A stretch of 64,000 nt of DNA from Campylobacter hyointestinalis subsp. hyointestinalis. Lineage in GTDB: Bacteria > Campylobacterota > Campylobacteria > Campylobacterales > Campylobacteraceae. The DNA is taken from positions 496,001-560,000 of the forward strand of contig NZ_CP053827.1 of NCBI RefSeq assembly GCF_013372145.1, written 5' to 3'. Below, in pieces: positions 1-11,532 of this stretch; the stretch's first letter is position 1; every line of letters begins with the position of its first letter. The notes beneath the pieces are model-generated. The model was not told the origin of the DNA and made no database searches. It saw only the letters and a list, made by a program, of their open reading frames with translations. A program made the translations under genes and the position numbers.

Positions 1-246
1 ATCTACGCTAAGAGTTGCTAGGATCTTGCTTAATGTATAAAAGTTGCTGTCATTTGCTATGATCGTTATGCATTCGTAATTTTTAGAAATATTTTCTATG
101 TAAAATGGGAGCTCTTTGTCACCACCACCGGCGTATGATATCATACCTAGCTCACCGAAATAGTTTTCGTATTTGCGAAAAACGTAGTCTAAAAACGGCT
201 TATTTATCTGCAATTCTTCCCCGACTATCAAGATGATATGTTTCAT
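1..246 (-). CDS. Partial gene, N-terminal 82 residues, possibly CinA/MoCF-domain-like
   Basis: Reading leftward from ATG at 246-244 the frame stays open to the window edge, so only the first 82 codons are visible and the 3' end is missing. A good Shine-Dalgarno (AGGAG) lies just upstream of the ATG. The product starts MKHIILIVGEEL and continues with alternating hydrophobic strands; this resembles the beginning of molybdopterin-binding/CinA-type domains (a hydrophobic strand followed by VGxEL), but the match is loose and the usual TGG motif is not in the visible part. The neighbour at 256-873 is on the same strand and ends 9 bases upstream of this start, so the two are probably co-transcribed. 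The gene is well supported; its function is only a guess. Confidence 0.7.
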   Translation of the reverse strand, partial: MKHIILIVGEELQINKPFLDYVFRKYENYFGELGMISYAGGGDKELPFYIENISKNYECITIIANDSNFYTLSKILATLSVD

Positions 247-255
247 ATTTTGCTC

Positions 256-873
256 CTAGTATTTTATTGTAAAATTCATATACGTGTTTTGTGACTCATC
301 ATTTGGCTTTGAATACATTATATTTATATTTAAATTTTTATTCAAAGACCAGTCTATATACGGACTGATTTCTTGCTCATCATTTTTTGATTTTATTATT
401 GTACCAAATTTCGTATTATATAAAATTTCTCTGCTTATATCCAAATTTGGATACAGCACGGCTTCTTGTTCTTTGAGATTATAATTTGCATTTAGCTGAG
501 TTTTTATAATGAAATCCACTATGGAAGTTTGATACTGTAAACTTAGATCGTTATTTGCGATGTAGTCTTTTTTGTTTTCGTTTTTATCTAGTTTGCTGCC
601 CAAGTTTAGCTTGATGCCGCTTAAATATCTGTTTTCAAAACTTAGTGAGTTTATGCTTAAAATATCTATATTGTTTAAATTTGCACCGTTTTTATCAAGG
701 TTTAAATTCGGACTTAGCAAGCTAACATCCTCTGATTTTATCCACTGGTTTTCTATGTATGTATCTGTTTTAAATGGGTTTATACTTATGGCGTTTCCGT
801 TTTGTTTTATAAGATCGTCAAACGAGAAGATATTTGATATAAAAAATATCATTAAGAGACAAATTTTTATCAT
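256..873 (-). CDS. Exported protein of unknown function, outer-membrane-barrel-like
   Basis: The 205-residue product has a clear signal peptide (hydrophobic residues 2-17, likely cut after ...NIFS) and is otherwise made of short alternating beta-strand-like stretches rich in Asn, Lys and Tyr. It ends in ...NFTIKY, and a C-terminal aromatic residue is typical of outer-membrane beta-barrels. I do not recognise a family. The start has AAGGAG a few bases upstream and a TACAAT -10 box about 28 bases upstream. The gene lies directly upstream of the partial gene at 1-246 on the same strand and is divergent from ileS. It could be a small barrel or a periplasmic beta-rich protein; membrane location is inferred from composition only. 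Confidence 0.8.
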   Translation of the reverse strand: MIKICLLMIFFISNIFSFDDLIKQNGNAISINPFKTDTYIENQWIKSEDVSLLSPNLNLDKNGANLNNIDILSINSLSFENRYLSGIKLNLGSKLDKNENKKDYIANNDLSLQYQTSIVDFIIKTQLNANYNLKEQEAVLYPNLDISREILYNTKFGTIIKSKNDEQEISPYIDWSLNKNLNINIMYSKPNDESQNTYMNFTIKY

Positions 874-900
874 TTTTTCTCCTTATTATTTTATGAAATT

Positions 901-906
901 ATTGTA
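901..906 (-). promoter_or_regulatory. -10 box for the leftward gene at 873
   Basis: On the minus strand TACAAT lies about 28 bases before the ATG at 873, in the AT-rich gap between this gene and ileS. Campylobacter housekeeping promoters rely on a TATAAT-like -10 with no conserved -35, so this is a reasonable candidate. No equally clear -10 is visible for ileS in the same gap. Confidence 0.4.
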
Positions 907-986
907 TCATAAGCCGATAAATAAATCTTTTTTTTATCAAATTTTGGATAGAATCCATAAATTTAAAAAAATTCGAGGTTAAGATT

Positions 987-3737
987 ATGGATTACAAAGA
1001 TACACTGCTACTACCTACTACGGATTTTGCTATGCGTGGAAATTTAGGCGAACAAGAACCAAAACGCTATGCGAAATGGGATGAAGAAAAAGTTTATGAA
1101 AAGATGAAAGCCAAAAGGCAAAAAGCAAGCACTAGTTTTAATATTCACGATGGCCCACCATACGCAAACGGTCATCTTCACATAGGTCATGCACTAAATA
1201 AAATCTTAAAAGATATAATCACAAAAACCCATTATTTTTTCGGTGATAGCGTTAGATATACTCCTGGTTGGGATTGTCACGGTCTACCGATCGAGCAACA
1301 AGTCGAAGTCAAGCTTGGCGACAAAAAAAAGACTATGAGTAAATCGCAAATTAGGCAAGAATGTCGCGCTTGGGCTAGCGAATTTGTAAAGATCCAAAAA
1401 GAAGAGTTTAAATCTTTGGGCGTCCTTGGTGACTGGGACGAACCGTATCTTACCATGAAATATAAATTTGAAGCAAATATATATAGAACGCTTTGTGAAG
1501 TGGCTAAAAAAGGACTTCTTATAGAGAGAAGTAAGCCTGTATTTTGGAGCTGGGCAGCAAGAAGTGCGCTTGCTGAAGCTGAAGTAGAGTATGAGGATAA
1601 AGAAGATTATAGCTTGTACGTTGCTTTTGATCTAAGCAAAGAAGCGTGTGATAAACTTGGCGTGGGTAGCGCAAAAGCTGTCATCTGGACGACTACCCCT
1701 TGGACTTTAGTAGCAAATCAAGCCATTAGTTTAAATCCAAATGAAAAATACGCAGTAACAAAAGAAGGTTATATCATAGCTTTTCCTTTAAAAGAAACTT
1801 TGATAAATCAAGGCATAATAAAAGGTGAGATTATAAAAGAATTTGCTTCAATCGAGCTCGAGGGATTAAATGCGATAAACCCTTTGAACGGAAGATATTC
1901 TAAATTTATACTTGGAGAGCATGTTTTGATGGATGGCGGTACGGGGCTTGTACATACTGCTCCTGGGCATGGCGAAGATGATTATTTTGCAAGCTTAAAA
2001 TACAATATCGAAGTTATAATGCCCGTTGATGAAGCAGGACTTTACGACGAGACTCTAAGAGTCAAAAAGCTACTACCAGAAGAGCTTTTGGGTGAGTTTA
2101 TAGGACTTCATATATTTAAAGCAAATGAACGACTTTTAGATATCTTAGGCGATGCGGTCGTGAAAGTAAGTAAATTTGTGCATAGTTATCCATTTTGCTG
2201 GAGAACACATAAACCAGTCATTTACCGCGCTACAAAACAGTGGTTTATATCTATGGACGAGCCAAAATTGAACGGTAAAACACTGAGACAAACGGCGCTT
2301 GAAGCTTTAAATCAAGTTAAATTTTATCCAGAAGCAGGCATCAAAAGAATCAGCTCTATGATAGAAAATCGCCCTGATTGGTGTATTTCTCGCCAAAGAG
2401 ACTGGGGCGTACCTATAGCGTTTTTTAGAGATAAAACCACAAAAGAAGTGGTATTTGATCCAGAAATTTTGGACAATATCGCTAGTATATTTGACGAAAA
2501 AGGCGCTGATGCGTGGTGGGATTTAAGCATAGAAGAGCTTCTTCCAAAAGGTTCAAATTTAAATCCTGCAAATTTAGAAAAAGTTAGTGATATACTAGAT
2601 GTCTGGTTTGATAGTGGATCTACGTGGAACGCGGTTTTAAATAGCGGAGATTACGATGGTGGTGGATATCAAGCAGATATGTATCTTGAAGGAAGTGATC
2701 AACATAGAGGTTGGTTCCAAAGCTCACTTTTACTAAGCTGCGCGTTAAATCAAAAAGCACCTTATAAAAGCATACTAACTCACGGTTTTACGGTCGATGG
2801 AAACGGAAATAAAATGAGTAAAAGCAAAGGCAACGTCATAGCTCCAGCAGACGTAGCCAAAAAATACGGCGTAGAGATCTTAAGACTTTGGGTTGGGCTT
2901 AGTGATTATTCAAGCGATCTTAAAATAAGCGATGAAATTCTAAAACAAGTTAGTGAGCAATATAGAAAGATAAGAAATACGATAAGATTTTTACTAGCAA
3001 ACGTCGGCGATTTAGATGATATATATACAAATTTTGGAATGCTTGATAAGTGGATACTAAATAGAGCTAGTAAGACTTTCAAAGAAGTATCGGTTTGCTT
3101 TAGAAATTACGAGTTTTCAAAAGGATTTAATATCTTGCTTAATTTCTTAAGTACGGATCTTAGTGGGATATATCTTGATATTTGTAAAGACAGACTTTAC
3201 TGTGATGATAAAGACTCGGCTCGCCGTCGTTCGGCTCAATCTGCTATGGCTATCATCGCAAAAAGAGTCTTTGCACTCATAGCCCCTACGCTAACTTACA
3301 GCGTTGATGAGGCTATAGAATTTGCTCCGCAAATCATAAAAAAAGATTTTGGAGATGTTTTTGACATAGTTTATGATGATTTGGATTATGAATTTGATAT
3401 AGATGATAACTTGTTATTAGCTAGCAGGGAAAAATTTAATGAGATAGTAGATACGCTCAAAAAAGAAAAAATTATAAAATCAACACTTGAGGTTATGCTA
3501 GAAACTAGCTCAAATGAAATACTTGCAAATGATCTTGATGAAGTCATAGACTGGTATATGGTAAGCTTTGTTAAAAGTATAGAAGACGGTGAGACTTTGG
3601 CTACTTTCGAAGTAGGAAATGAGCAGTTTAAGGTAGTAAAAGCATCTCGTTATAAATGTCCAAGATGCTGGAAGTATGACGCCAAAGAGGAAAACTGTTT
3701 GTGCCCTAGATGTTCAAAGGTTTTAAAAAATGTTTGA
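987..3737 (+). CDS. ileS: Isoleucyl-tRNA synthetase
   Basis: Class I synthetase that charges tRNA-Ile with isoleucine in the cytoplasm. The 916-residue length is normal for the bacterial enzyme. The HIGH signature is at residues 65-68 and the KMSKS loop at 609-613, in the context [11 protein letters not shown]. The editing (CP1) domain lies between them, with TTPWTL at its start. The C-terminus carries a zinc-binding cysteine set (Cys891, 894, 906, 909, plus Cys904) as in bacterial-type IleRS. The ATG start at 987 is followed by the typical N-terminal sequence of the family. The stop overlaps the start of a 36-codon ORF, which leads into gatA, so these are probably one transcript. Confidence 0.98.
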   Translation: MDYKDTLLLPTTDFAMRGNLGEQEPKRYAKWDEEKVYEKMKAKRQKASTSFNIHDGPPYANGHLHIGHALNKILKDIITKTHYFFGDSVRYTPGWDCHGLPIEQQVEVKLGDKKKTMSKSQIRQECRAWASEFVKIQKEEFKSLGVLGDWDEPYLTMKYKFEANIYRTLCEVAKKGLLIERSKPVFWSWAARSALAEAEVEYEDKEDYSLYVAFDLSKEACDKLGVGSAKAVIWTTTPWTLVANQAISLNPNEKYAVTKEGYIIAFPLKETLINQGIIKGEIIKEFASIELEGLNAINPLNGRYSKFILGEHVLMDGGTGLVHTAPGHGEDDYFASLKYNIEVIMPVDEAGLYDETLRVKKLLPEELLGEFIGLHIFKANERLLDILGDAVVKVSKFVHSYPFCWRTHKPVIYRATKQWFISMDEPKLNGKTLRQTALEALNQVKFYPEAGIKRISSMIENRPDWCISRQRDWGVPIAFFRDKTTKEVVFDPEILDNIASIFDEKGADAWWDLSIEELLPKGSNLNPANLEKVSDILDVWFDSGSTWNAVLNSGDYDGGGYQADMYLEGSDQHRGWFQSSLLLSCALNQKAPYKSILTHGFTVDGNGNKMSKSKGNVIAPADVAKKYGVEILRLWVGLSDYSSDLKISDEILKQVSEQYRKIRNTIRFLLANVGDLDDIYTNFGMLDKWILNRASKTFKEVSVCFRNYEFSKGFNILLNFLSTDLSGIYLDICKDRLYCDDKDSARRRSAQSAMAIIAKRVFALIAPTLTYSVDEAIEFAPQIIKKDFGDVFDIVYDDLDYEFDIDDNLLLASREKFNEIVDTLKKEKIIKSTLEVMLETSSNEILANDLDEVIDWYMVSFVKSIEDGETLATFEVGNEQFKVVKASRYKCPRCWKYDAKEENCLCPRCSKVLKNV

Positions 3738-3836
3738 TACGCCGGCTTCAAATGAGCTGATCATGGCTACTATTTTTGTTTTGATACTGATCGTAGCTGT
3801 AGGGATTTTTTTAGTCAATAGATTTAAGGAGAATAA

Positions 3837-3840
<4 letters not shown>
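3730..3840 (+). CDS. 36-residue single-pass membrane microprotein
   Basis: A short ORF begins at ATG 3730, inside the last codons of ileS (8-base overlap), and ends at TGA 3838-3840, which overlaps the GTG start of gatA at 3837. The product has a polar N-terminus of about 11 residues, one hydrophobic segment of about 18 residues ([18 protein letters not shown]), then a basic tail NRFKENK, which suggests an inner-membrane helix with the positive end in the cytoplasm. The AAGGAG needed by gatA lies inside its last codons. The tight overlap on both sides argues that it is translated and couples ileS to gatA. Function unknown. Confidence 0.72.
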
Positions 3841-6650
<2,810 letters not shown>

Positions 6651-6651
<1 letters not shown>

Positions 6652-7757
6652 TGAAAATTTCTACTCACATTGCTCACTTTGATGAACCGCTTTATTTAGA
6701 AAGCGGTCGAATTTTAAGCGAGTTTGATCTCGCTTATGAAACATATGGTGAGTTAAATACCGATAAATCAAACGTAATCGTAGTTTGTCACGCTCTTACA
6801 GGAAGTCACCACGCCGCAGGGCGTTACGCAAATGAGAGTAAAGCTGGCTGGTGGGATGCACTAATAGGTGACTCTAAAGGCATCGATACGACTAAATTTT
6901 TCGTAATCTGTGTAAATATTTTAGGTAGTTCGTTTGGATCTACAAGCCCACTTAGCATAGAGCCTAGTACAAATAAAGAATACAGGCTTAGATTTCCAGT
7001 GCTTGTCATAAGCGACGTTGTAAAAGCCCAGATGAAACTTTTTGAGCGTCTTGGTATAAGGCAAGCCCACGCCGTCGTCGGTGGAAGTCTAGGTGGTATG
7101 CAAGCTTTGTGCTTTGCTATAGAGTTTCCAAATTTTGCTAAAAATGTCATAATGCTAGCTACGACTTATGCCACAAAACCGTGGGCTATCGCTTTTAATA
7201 AAATAGCTATAGAAGGCATAGTAAGAGATCCTGAGTTTAAAAACGGATATTATGATAAAGACGATATTGCTAAAAATGGACTTACTGGAATGGCGCTTGG
7301 AAGGATGGCTGGTCATATAAGCTTTCTTTCTCCGTACTCTATGGATGATAAATTTGGTAGAAATTATGTAGAAACGGATGGTCTTTACGAGCTTTTAGGA
7401 AGATATGAAGTTGATCGTTATATGGAATACAACGGACATAATTTTCCAAAAAGATTTGATCCGCTTAGCTATTTGTATATAACTAAAATGATGAATAACT
7501 TTGATTGTACAAGGCATTACAATACTCTTGAAGAAGCGATGAGTCTCATAAAGGCAAAGGTTCTTTTGATCTCATTTGACGGAGATATTTTATTTCCTTC
7601 TATACTTATGAAAGAGATGTATGATGCATTTTGTAATATAGGAAGAAAAGATCAGGTAAAATATATCTGCATAAATAGCAACTACGGTCACGACGCGTTT
7701 TTGGTCGAAGTAGATAAGATAGATATGTATATAAAAAAGGCTTTAGAATGCAATTAG
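6651..7757 (+). CDS. metX: Homoserine O-acetyltransferase
   Basis: Alpha/beta-hydrolase enzyme that acetylates homoserine, opening the sulfhydrylation route to methionine. The 368-residue product has the nucleophile elbow GGSLGG (Ser146), the acid residue in SFDGD near residue 313, and the catalytic histidine in YGHDAF near residue 350. The start is GTG at 6651, one base overlapping the guaB stop; no ATG fits better near that point. xseB begins within its last codons, so it is part of a tight transcriptional block. A succinyl- rather than acetyl-transferase activity cannot be excluded from sequence alone, as MetX-family specificity varies. Confidence 0.95.
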
Positions 7758-7939
7758 AAACTTTTGAAGAGAAAATAGAAAAACTAGATGATCTGCTAAA
7801 AAAATTGAATGATGAAAATATAAATCTTGCTGATAGCGTAAATTTGTACAAAGATGGCATAAAACTTGTAAAAGAAGCTAGGCAGATCTTAGAGAGCTCA
7901 AAGCTCATTATAAAAGAAGTCGGAGAAATAGATGGCTAA
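7748..7939 (+). CDS. xseB: Exonuclease VII small subunit
   Basis: Small subunit that binds XseA to form exonuclease VII, which degrades single-stranded DNA. The product is 63 residues long, a normal size, and is nearly all charged helix, with the family pattern FEEKIEKLDDLLKKL near the N-terminus and LAD...LYKDGIKLV in the middle. The ATG at 7748 overlaps the end of metX by 10 bases and the next gene starts inside its last codons. The large subunit gene is not in this window. Confidence 0.92.
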   Translation: MQLETFEEKIEKLDDLLKKLNDENINLADSVNLYKDGIKLVKEARQILESSKLIIKEVGEIDG

Positions 7940-8729
7940 AATTTGCGCCTTACAGCTCAGCACTTTGGCGATGAGTGATTCTAGGATAGATTATTATTTA
8001 AAACTAGCAAAAGAGCATGGAGCTTGCGTGGTTGTGTTTGGAGAATACGTTTTAAATTCTTTTTTTACAGAATTAGTTAAAATGCCAAGCTCAATGCTAA
8101 AAGAACAAAGTGAGCATAAACGAGCTTCGCTTTGTAATTTGGCTAAAAAATACGACCTCACTATTGTAGCGCCTTTGATCATACATAAAAATGCAAAGTT
8201 TTATAAAGTCATAGCTAAATTTACTCGGCAAAGCACAAAGTACGAAGAACAAAATATCCTTATAAATTATCCGCATTGGGACGAAGCAAACTTTTTTGCA
8301 AATCAAAGACAAAATGGACTAAATTTAATGAGCTTTACCTGCGATAAATTCAAATTTGGCGTAATCTTTGGTTTTGAAGCACATTTTGATGCTGTTTGGC
8401 AAGAGTTGGCGCATAAAAAGGTTGATTGTGTCATAGTTCCTACTGCTTGTACTTTGAACTCAAAAGAGCGCTGGAATGAGCTTTTAAAAATGCGTGCTTT
8501 TACAAATAACGTTTATATTTTAAGAGCAAATAGACTAGGAAAAGCTAAATTTGATAAAATTCAATCCGAGTTCTATGGAAATTCTCAGCTCATATCTCCG
8601 CATGGCGATATTGTGAGTAGTCTTGATGAAAATGAGGGAATGCTTGTTTGTGAGCTAGATAAAAAAGTTTTAAACGAAGCTAAGAATATATGGAAATTTA
8701 GAGAAACTTCCGCTCATATCGATAAATAG
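7932..8729 (+). CDS. Nitrilase/carbon-nitrogen hydrolase-fold protein, nucleophile Cys apparently lost
   Basis: The 265-residue protein has the nitrilase-superfamily plan: VVVFGEYVLN supplies the first catalytic Glu (Glu38), and the late motif RWNELLKMRAFTNNVYILRANR matches the conserved segment after the active site. The strand that normally reads G-hydrophobic-I-C-Y-D/E reads GVIFGFEAHF, so the catalytic Cys position is occupied by Phe or Gly. The region expected to hold the catalytic Lys reads KYEEQNI and is also unclear. A Cys in PTACTLN lies about 25 residues later, not at the usual place. Fold assignment is firm; amidase activity is doubtful. Last gene of the ileS block, overlapping xseB by 8 bases. 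Confidence 0.85.
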   Translation: MAKICALQLSTLAMSDSRIDYYLKLAKEHGACVVVFGEYVLNSFFTELVKMPSSMLKEQSEHKRASLCNLAKKYDLTIVAPLIIHKNAKFYKVIAKFTRQSTKYEEQNILINYPHWDEANFFANQRQNGLNLMSFTCDKFKFGVIFGFEAHFDAVWQELAHKKVDCVIVPTACTLNSKERWNELLKMRAFTNNVYILRANRLGKAKFDKIQSEFYGNSQLISPHGDIVSSLDENEGMLVCELDKKVLNEAKNIWKFRETSAHIDK

Positions 8730-8799
8730 TTGCTTAAATTTACCAAAATTTATTTTTTTAGATAATTTTCATATAATCAAATTATAATCTTAGCTGTGA

Positions 8800-8805
8800 T
8801 ACAAT
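8800..8805 (+). promoter_or_regulatory. Extended -10 box for the SCO-family gene
   Basis: TGATACAAT (an extended -10 ending in TACAAT at 8800-8805) sits 35 bases before the ATG at 8840 in the 110-base gap after the nitrilase-like gene. Two more TATAAT-like hexamers occur at about 8773 and 8783, so the exact promoter is uncertain. Confidence 0.4.
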
Positions 8806-8839
8806 CTCAAATTCTATAAAGTATTATTAGGAGATTTAT

Positions 8840-9394
8840 ATGAAAAAGTTATTTTATTTTGCTTTTTTTGTTTTTGTAGTTTCTGGAGTTTATCTTTTAG
8901 TTAGCTATAACCTTAAGATCGCAAAGTACAACTTTACGGCTCAAAGTACAGATGGTGAAGTAAGTATGAAGAGCTTTGATGGGATGTATAAAATAGTCTA
9001 TTTCGGATATGTCTTTTGCCCTGATGTTTGTCCTACAACTCTTACTTTGGTTTCTAGCGTACTTGATGATATAAAAGCAAAAGACGTAAAGATCTTGTTT
9101 GCTACTTTAGATCTACAAAGAGACGATATAAAAACATGCGATGAATTCGCAAAATATTTTTATAGGGACTCATCTTGTATAAGATTGGAAAATGGCGAAC
9201 TAGATAAAGTTATAAACAAATACGGCGCAAAATACAAAATAGTAGATCTTAATGATTCTGTTATGAAGTATTCAGTAGCGCACAGTTCTTCTATATTTTT
9301 ATTTGATAAAAAAGGTAGATTTGTTTCAGAAGTCACGAATTTAACTTACGACAATGTTAAAAAAGAGATACAAAATTTACTGATAAATTATTAA
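8840..9394 (+). CDS. SCO1/SenC/PrrC-family copper-binding thioredoxin-fold protein
   Basis: Membrane-anchored periplasmic protein of the family that delivers copper to cytochrome oxidase or acts as a thiol redox partner. The 184 residues comprise an N-terminal membrane anchor (about 4-24) and a thioredoxin-like domain with the CxxxC copper site FCPDVC (Cys60, Cys64) and the third ligand His148 in VAHSSS. The ATG start has AGGAG upstream. The gene stands alone: it has its own promoter region and its stop codon shares four bases (TTAA) with the stop of the convergent mrdB. The oxidase target is not in the window. Confidence 0.92.
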   Translation: MKKLFYFAFFVFVVSGVYLLVSYNLKIAKYNFTAQSTDGEVSMKSFDGMYKIVYFGYVFCPDVCPTTLTLVSSVLDDIKAKDVKILFATLDLQRDDIKTCDEFAKYFYRDSSCIRLENGELDKVINKYGAKYKIVDLNDSVMKYSVAHSSSIFLFDKKGRFVSEVTNLTYDNVKKEIQNLLINY

Positions 9395-10497
9395 AATTTG
9401 ATTTTTATAAACCTATAAGTAGGATCAAATCTAAATGTAAGCAAGTTTTGTAATATCCCAAAAAGCGCCATAAATGTTATAAAACTGCTTCCTCCATAAC
9501 TATAAAACGGTAAAGGGATCCCGACAACTGGGGCAAATCCGATAGCCATAAATATATTTACGCTCACATATACAAACACAAGGATAGCTATCCCGCTAGT
9601 AACCGTTTTTGTAAAATAATCTTTTTTCAACTTATAGTTCATACTAAGAAGGTGAGCTATTAAAAAACCATATAAAAGTATGAGAGCCATTCCTCCGATA
9701 AATCCATGGCGCTCGATAGTATAAGCAAAGATAAAATCACTAGTTGCGATAGGTAAAAACTTAAATCTAGTCTGCGTAGCTTCTTCAGCAGATTTTCCGG
9801 TGATTCCGCCGTTTCCTATGGCTATGATGGATTGTTTTACTTGATAACTAGGCTCTTTAGAGATAAAATCAACTATGCGTTTTTTTTGATAGTCGTGTAA
9901 GCTCTCATAAAGTATAGGAGCAGATATCGCCGTGCAAGCTATAAGAACTATCCAAATTTTTTTATTTACGCCCACTATAAACAGCACTCCATATCCTGTT
10001 ATAAGAAGCAAAAGTGCGGTTCCAAGATCTGGTTCTACTAAGATAAGACCAAAAGGAAGTAGTATGAAAAAACTGATCTTAAGGAATTGCTTTAGATTGT
10101 AGCCTTTTATATCGGGCGGATTTTTCTTTATCAAATACGCAAGCATAAGTACAAACGCTGGCTTCATAATCTCGCTTGGCTGTATAGTAAAATGTACAAA
10201 AGGGATCTCAAGCCATCTTTGAGCTCCAAGTTTGCTAACCCCAAAGATATCTACGCTGATTAGTAAAATAATATTTATCCAATAAACTGCTGGTATCAGC
10301 CATTCGATTTTTCTAATGGGAAGTAAGAAAAAAAATATAAAAAATAAAGAGCCTACACCGAAATAGACAAGTTGTTTGTTTGCTAACATCGTGCTTGCTT
10401 CTGAAACCAAACCGTATGATAAAACTATGATCGGTATGATCAAGATCGGCTGAACAAAATCGAAATGCGTTAAAATACGCTTGTCTAATCGTATCAA
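9391..10497 (-). CDS. mrdB: Rod-shape-determining peptidoglycan polymerase RodA (SEDS family)
   Basis: Integral membrane glycosyltransferase of the elongation machinery, partner of PBP2. The 368-residue product has about ten membrane helices and the SEDS signature near the C-terminus (PVVGIPLPFYSYGGSSF). The RodA assignment over FtsW rests on overall length and on the segments QRWLEIPFVHFTIQPSE and ITGKSAEEATQTRFKFLPIATSDFIF, which fit both subfamilies; I favour RodA. The partner PBP2 gene mrdA is at 39367, not adjacent. A TATAAT box lies about 28 bases upstream of the start, in a 51-base divergent gap. Confidence 0.9.
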   Translation of the reverse strand: MIRLDKRILTHFDFVQPILIIPIIVLSYGLVSEASTMLANKQLVYFGVGSLFFIFFFLLPIRKIEWLIPAVYWINIILLISVDIFGVSKLGAQRWLEIPFVHFTIQPSEIMKPAFVLMLAYLIKKNPPDIKGYNLKQFLKISFFILLPFGLILVEPDLGTALLLLITGYGVLFIVGVNKKIWIVLIACTAISAPILYESLHDYQKKRIVDFISKEPSYQVKQSIIAIGNGGITGKSAEEATQTRFKFLPIATSDFIFAYTIERHGFIGGMALILLYGFLIAHLLSMNYKLKKDYFTKTVTSGIAILVFVYVSVNIFMAIGFAPVVGIPLPFYSYGGSSFITFMALFGILQNLLTFRFDPTYRFIKIKF

Positions 10498-10520
10498 ATT
10501 TAAACCTAAGAATTTTTTGG

Positions 10521-10530
10521 TAAAATTATA
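10521..10530. promoter_or_regulatory. Overlapping divergent -10 boxes for mrdB and the pseudouridine synthase
   Basis: In the 51-base gap the minus strand has TATAAT at 10530-10525 (28 bases before mrdB) and the plus strand has TAAAAT at 10521-10526 (about 23 bases before the TTG start at 10549). The two boxes overlap, so RNA polymerase binding in one direction would block the other. Confidence 0.4.
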
Positions 10531-10548
10531 TTAAAAAAAGGATTAATA

Positions 10549-11532
10549 TTGAATGAATTTATCTCTAGTCGCTTAGGCAGACTAGATCAAATTCTCTCTT
10601 TAGAACTTAAGACTTCTAGAAATCAAATAAGCGAACTTATAAAAAATTCAAATGTTTTAGTAAATGATAAAATTTCAAATAAGCCGTCTTTTAAAGTTTT
10701 AGTAGGCGATAAGATCTGTTTTAATCTTCCAAAAAGAGCAGAAGAGATAGCCAAACAAAAAGTTGATTTTGATGTAGAAATTTTATACGAAGATGATGAT
10801 ATACTAGTAGTAAATAAGCCTGCAAATTTAGTCGTACATCCGGCTCCAAGCGTAAAAGAAGCGACTTTAGTAGAATGGCTAAAATCAAAAAATTATACGC
10901 TTTCAACTATAAATGCAGATGTTAGGGCAGGTATCGTTCATAGATTAGATCGTGGCACTAGCGGAGTTTTAGCAGTAGCTAAAAACAATGCCGCTCACGC
11001 AGCGCTGAGCGCTCAGCTAGCAGATAAAAGCATGGGGAGGATTTACTTAGCTCTTAGCGATCTTAGCTTAAAAGAAAATATCATAGTAGAAAAGCCTATA
11101 GGTAGAAATGAACAAAACAGGCTAAAAAAAGCAGTTGTTAGTGGCGGTAGATATGCTAAATCGGCATTTGCAAATATTATAGACGATGATGGCGTAAATT
11201 TGGTTTGTGCTAAGCTATTTACCGGTAGAACTCATCAGATAAGAGTACATTTAGCAAGTATAAATCGCCATATTTTAGGCGATAATTTATATGGTTTTAA
11301 GAACAAGATTGCTAAAATTAATAGAGTTATGCTGCACGCATATATTTTAAATTTAATACATCCAAAAAGCGGTAAGAAGCTAGAATTTGTAGCTGCATTA
11401 CCACAAGATTTTTATGAAATTTTAAATACCAAATTTAACGAGGAGACTATAAATGAAAAAATTAATCCTAAATTTGTCGGCGCTATGTTTGATGGTTGCG
11501 ATCAGTGGGTGTGCTCCAAGCTCGCCAAGTAA
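10549..11532 (+). CDS. RluD-type 23S rRNA pseudouridine synthase
   Basis: RNA-modifying enzyme of the RluA/RluC/RluD family. The 327-residue protein has an N-terminal S4 RNA-binding domain (about 1-60) and a catalytic domain with the signature HRLDRGTSG, where Asp134 is the catalytic residue, followed by GRTHQIRVHLA. The start is TTG at 10549 with AAGGA upstream. The family usually ends shortly after the LPxDF-type motif (here ALPQDFYEIL); this ORF runs about 40 residues further and overlaps flpA by 80 bases in another frame, so the tail looks like a late extension. Exact target uridines cannot be told from sequence. Confidence 0.92.
   Translation: MNEFISSRLGRLDQILSLELKTSRNQISELIKNSNVLVNDKISNKPSFKVLVGDKICFNLPKRAEEIAKQKVDFDVEILYEDDDILVVNKPANLVVHPAPSVKEATLVEWLKSKNYTLSTINADVRAGIVHRLDRGTSGVLAVAKNNAAHAALSAQLADKSMGRIYLALSDLSLKENIIVEKPIGRNEQNRLKKAVVSGGRYAKSAFANIIDDDGVNLVCAKLFTGRTHQIRVHLASINRHILGDNLYGFKNKIAKINRVMLHAYILNLIHPKSGKKLEFVAALPQDFYEILNTKFNEETINEKINPKFVGAMFDGCDQWVCSKLAK

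Noticed and set aside
572-982. 136-codon plus-strand frame opposite the exported protein
   Set aside because: Composition (Phe/Ser/Leu-rich) is that of an antisense shadow; the minus-strand gene has a signal peptide, Shine-Dalgarno and -10.
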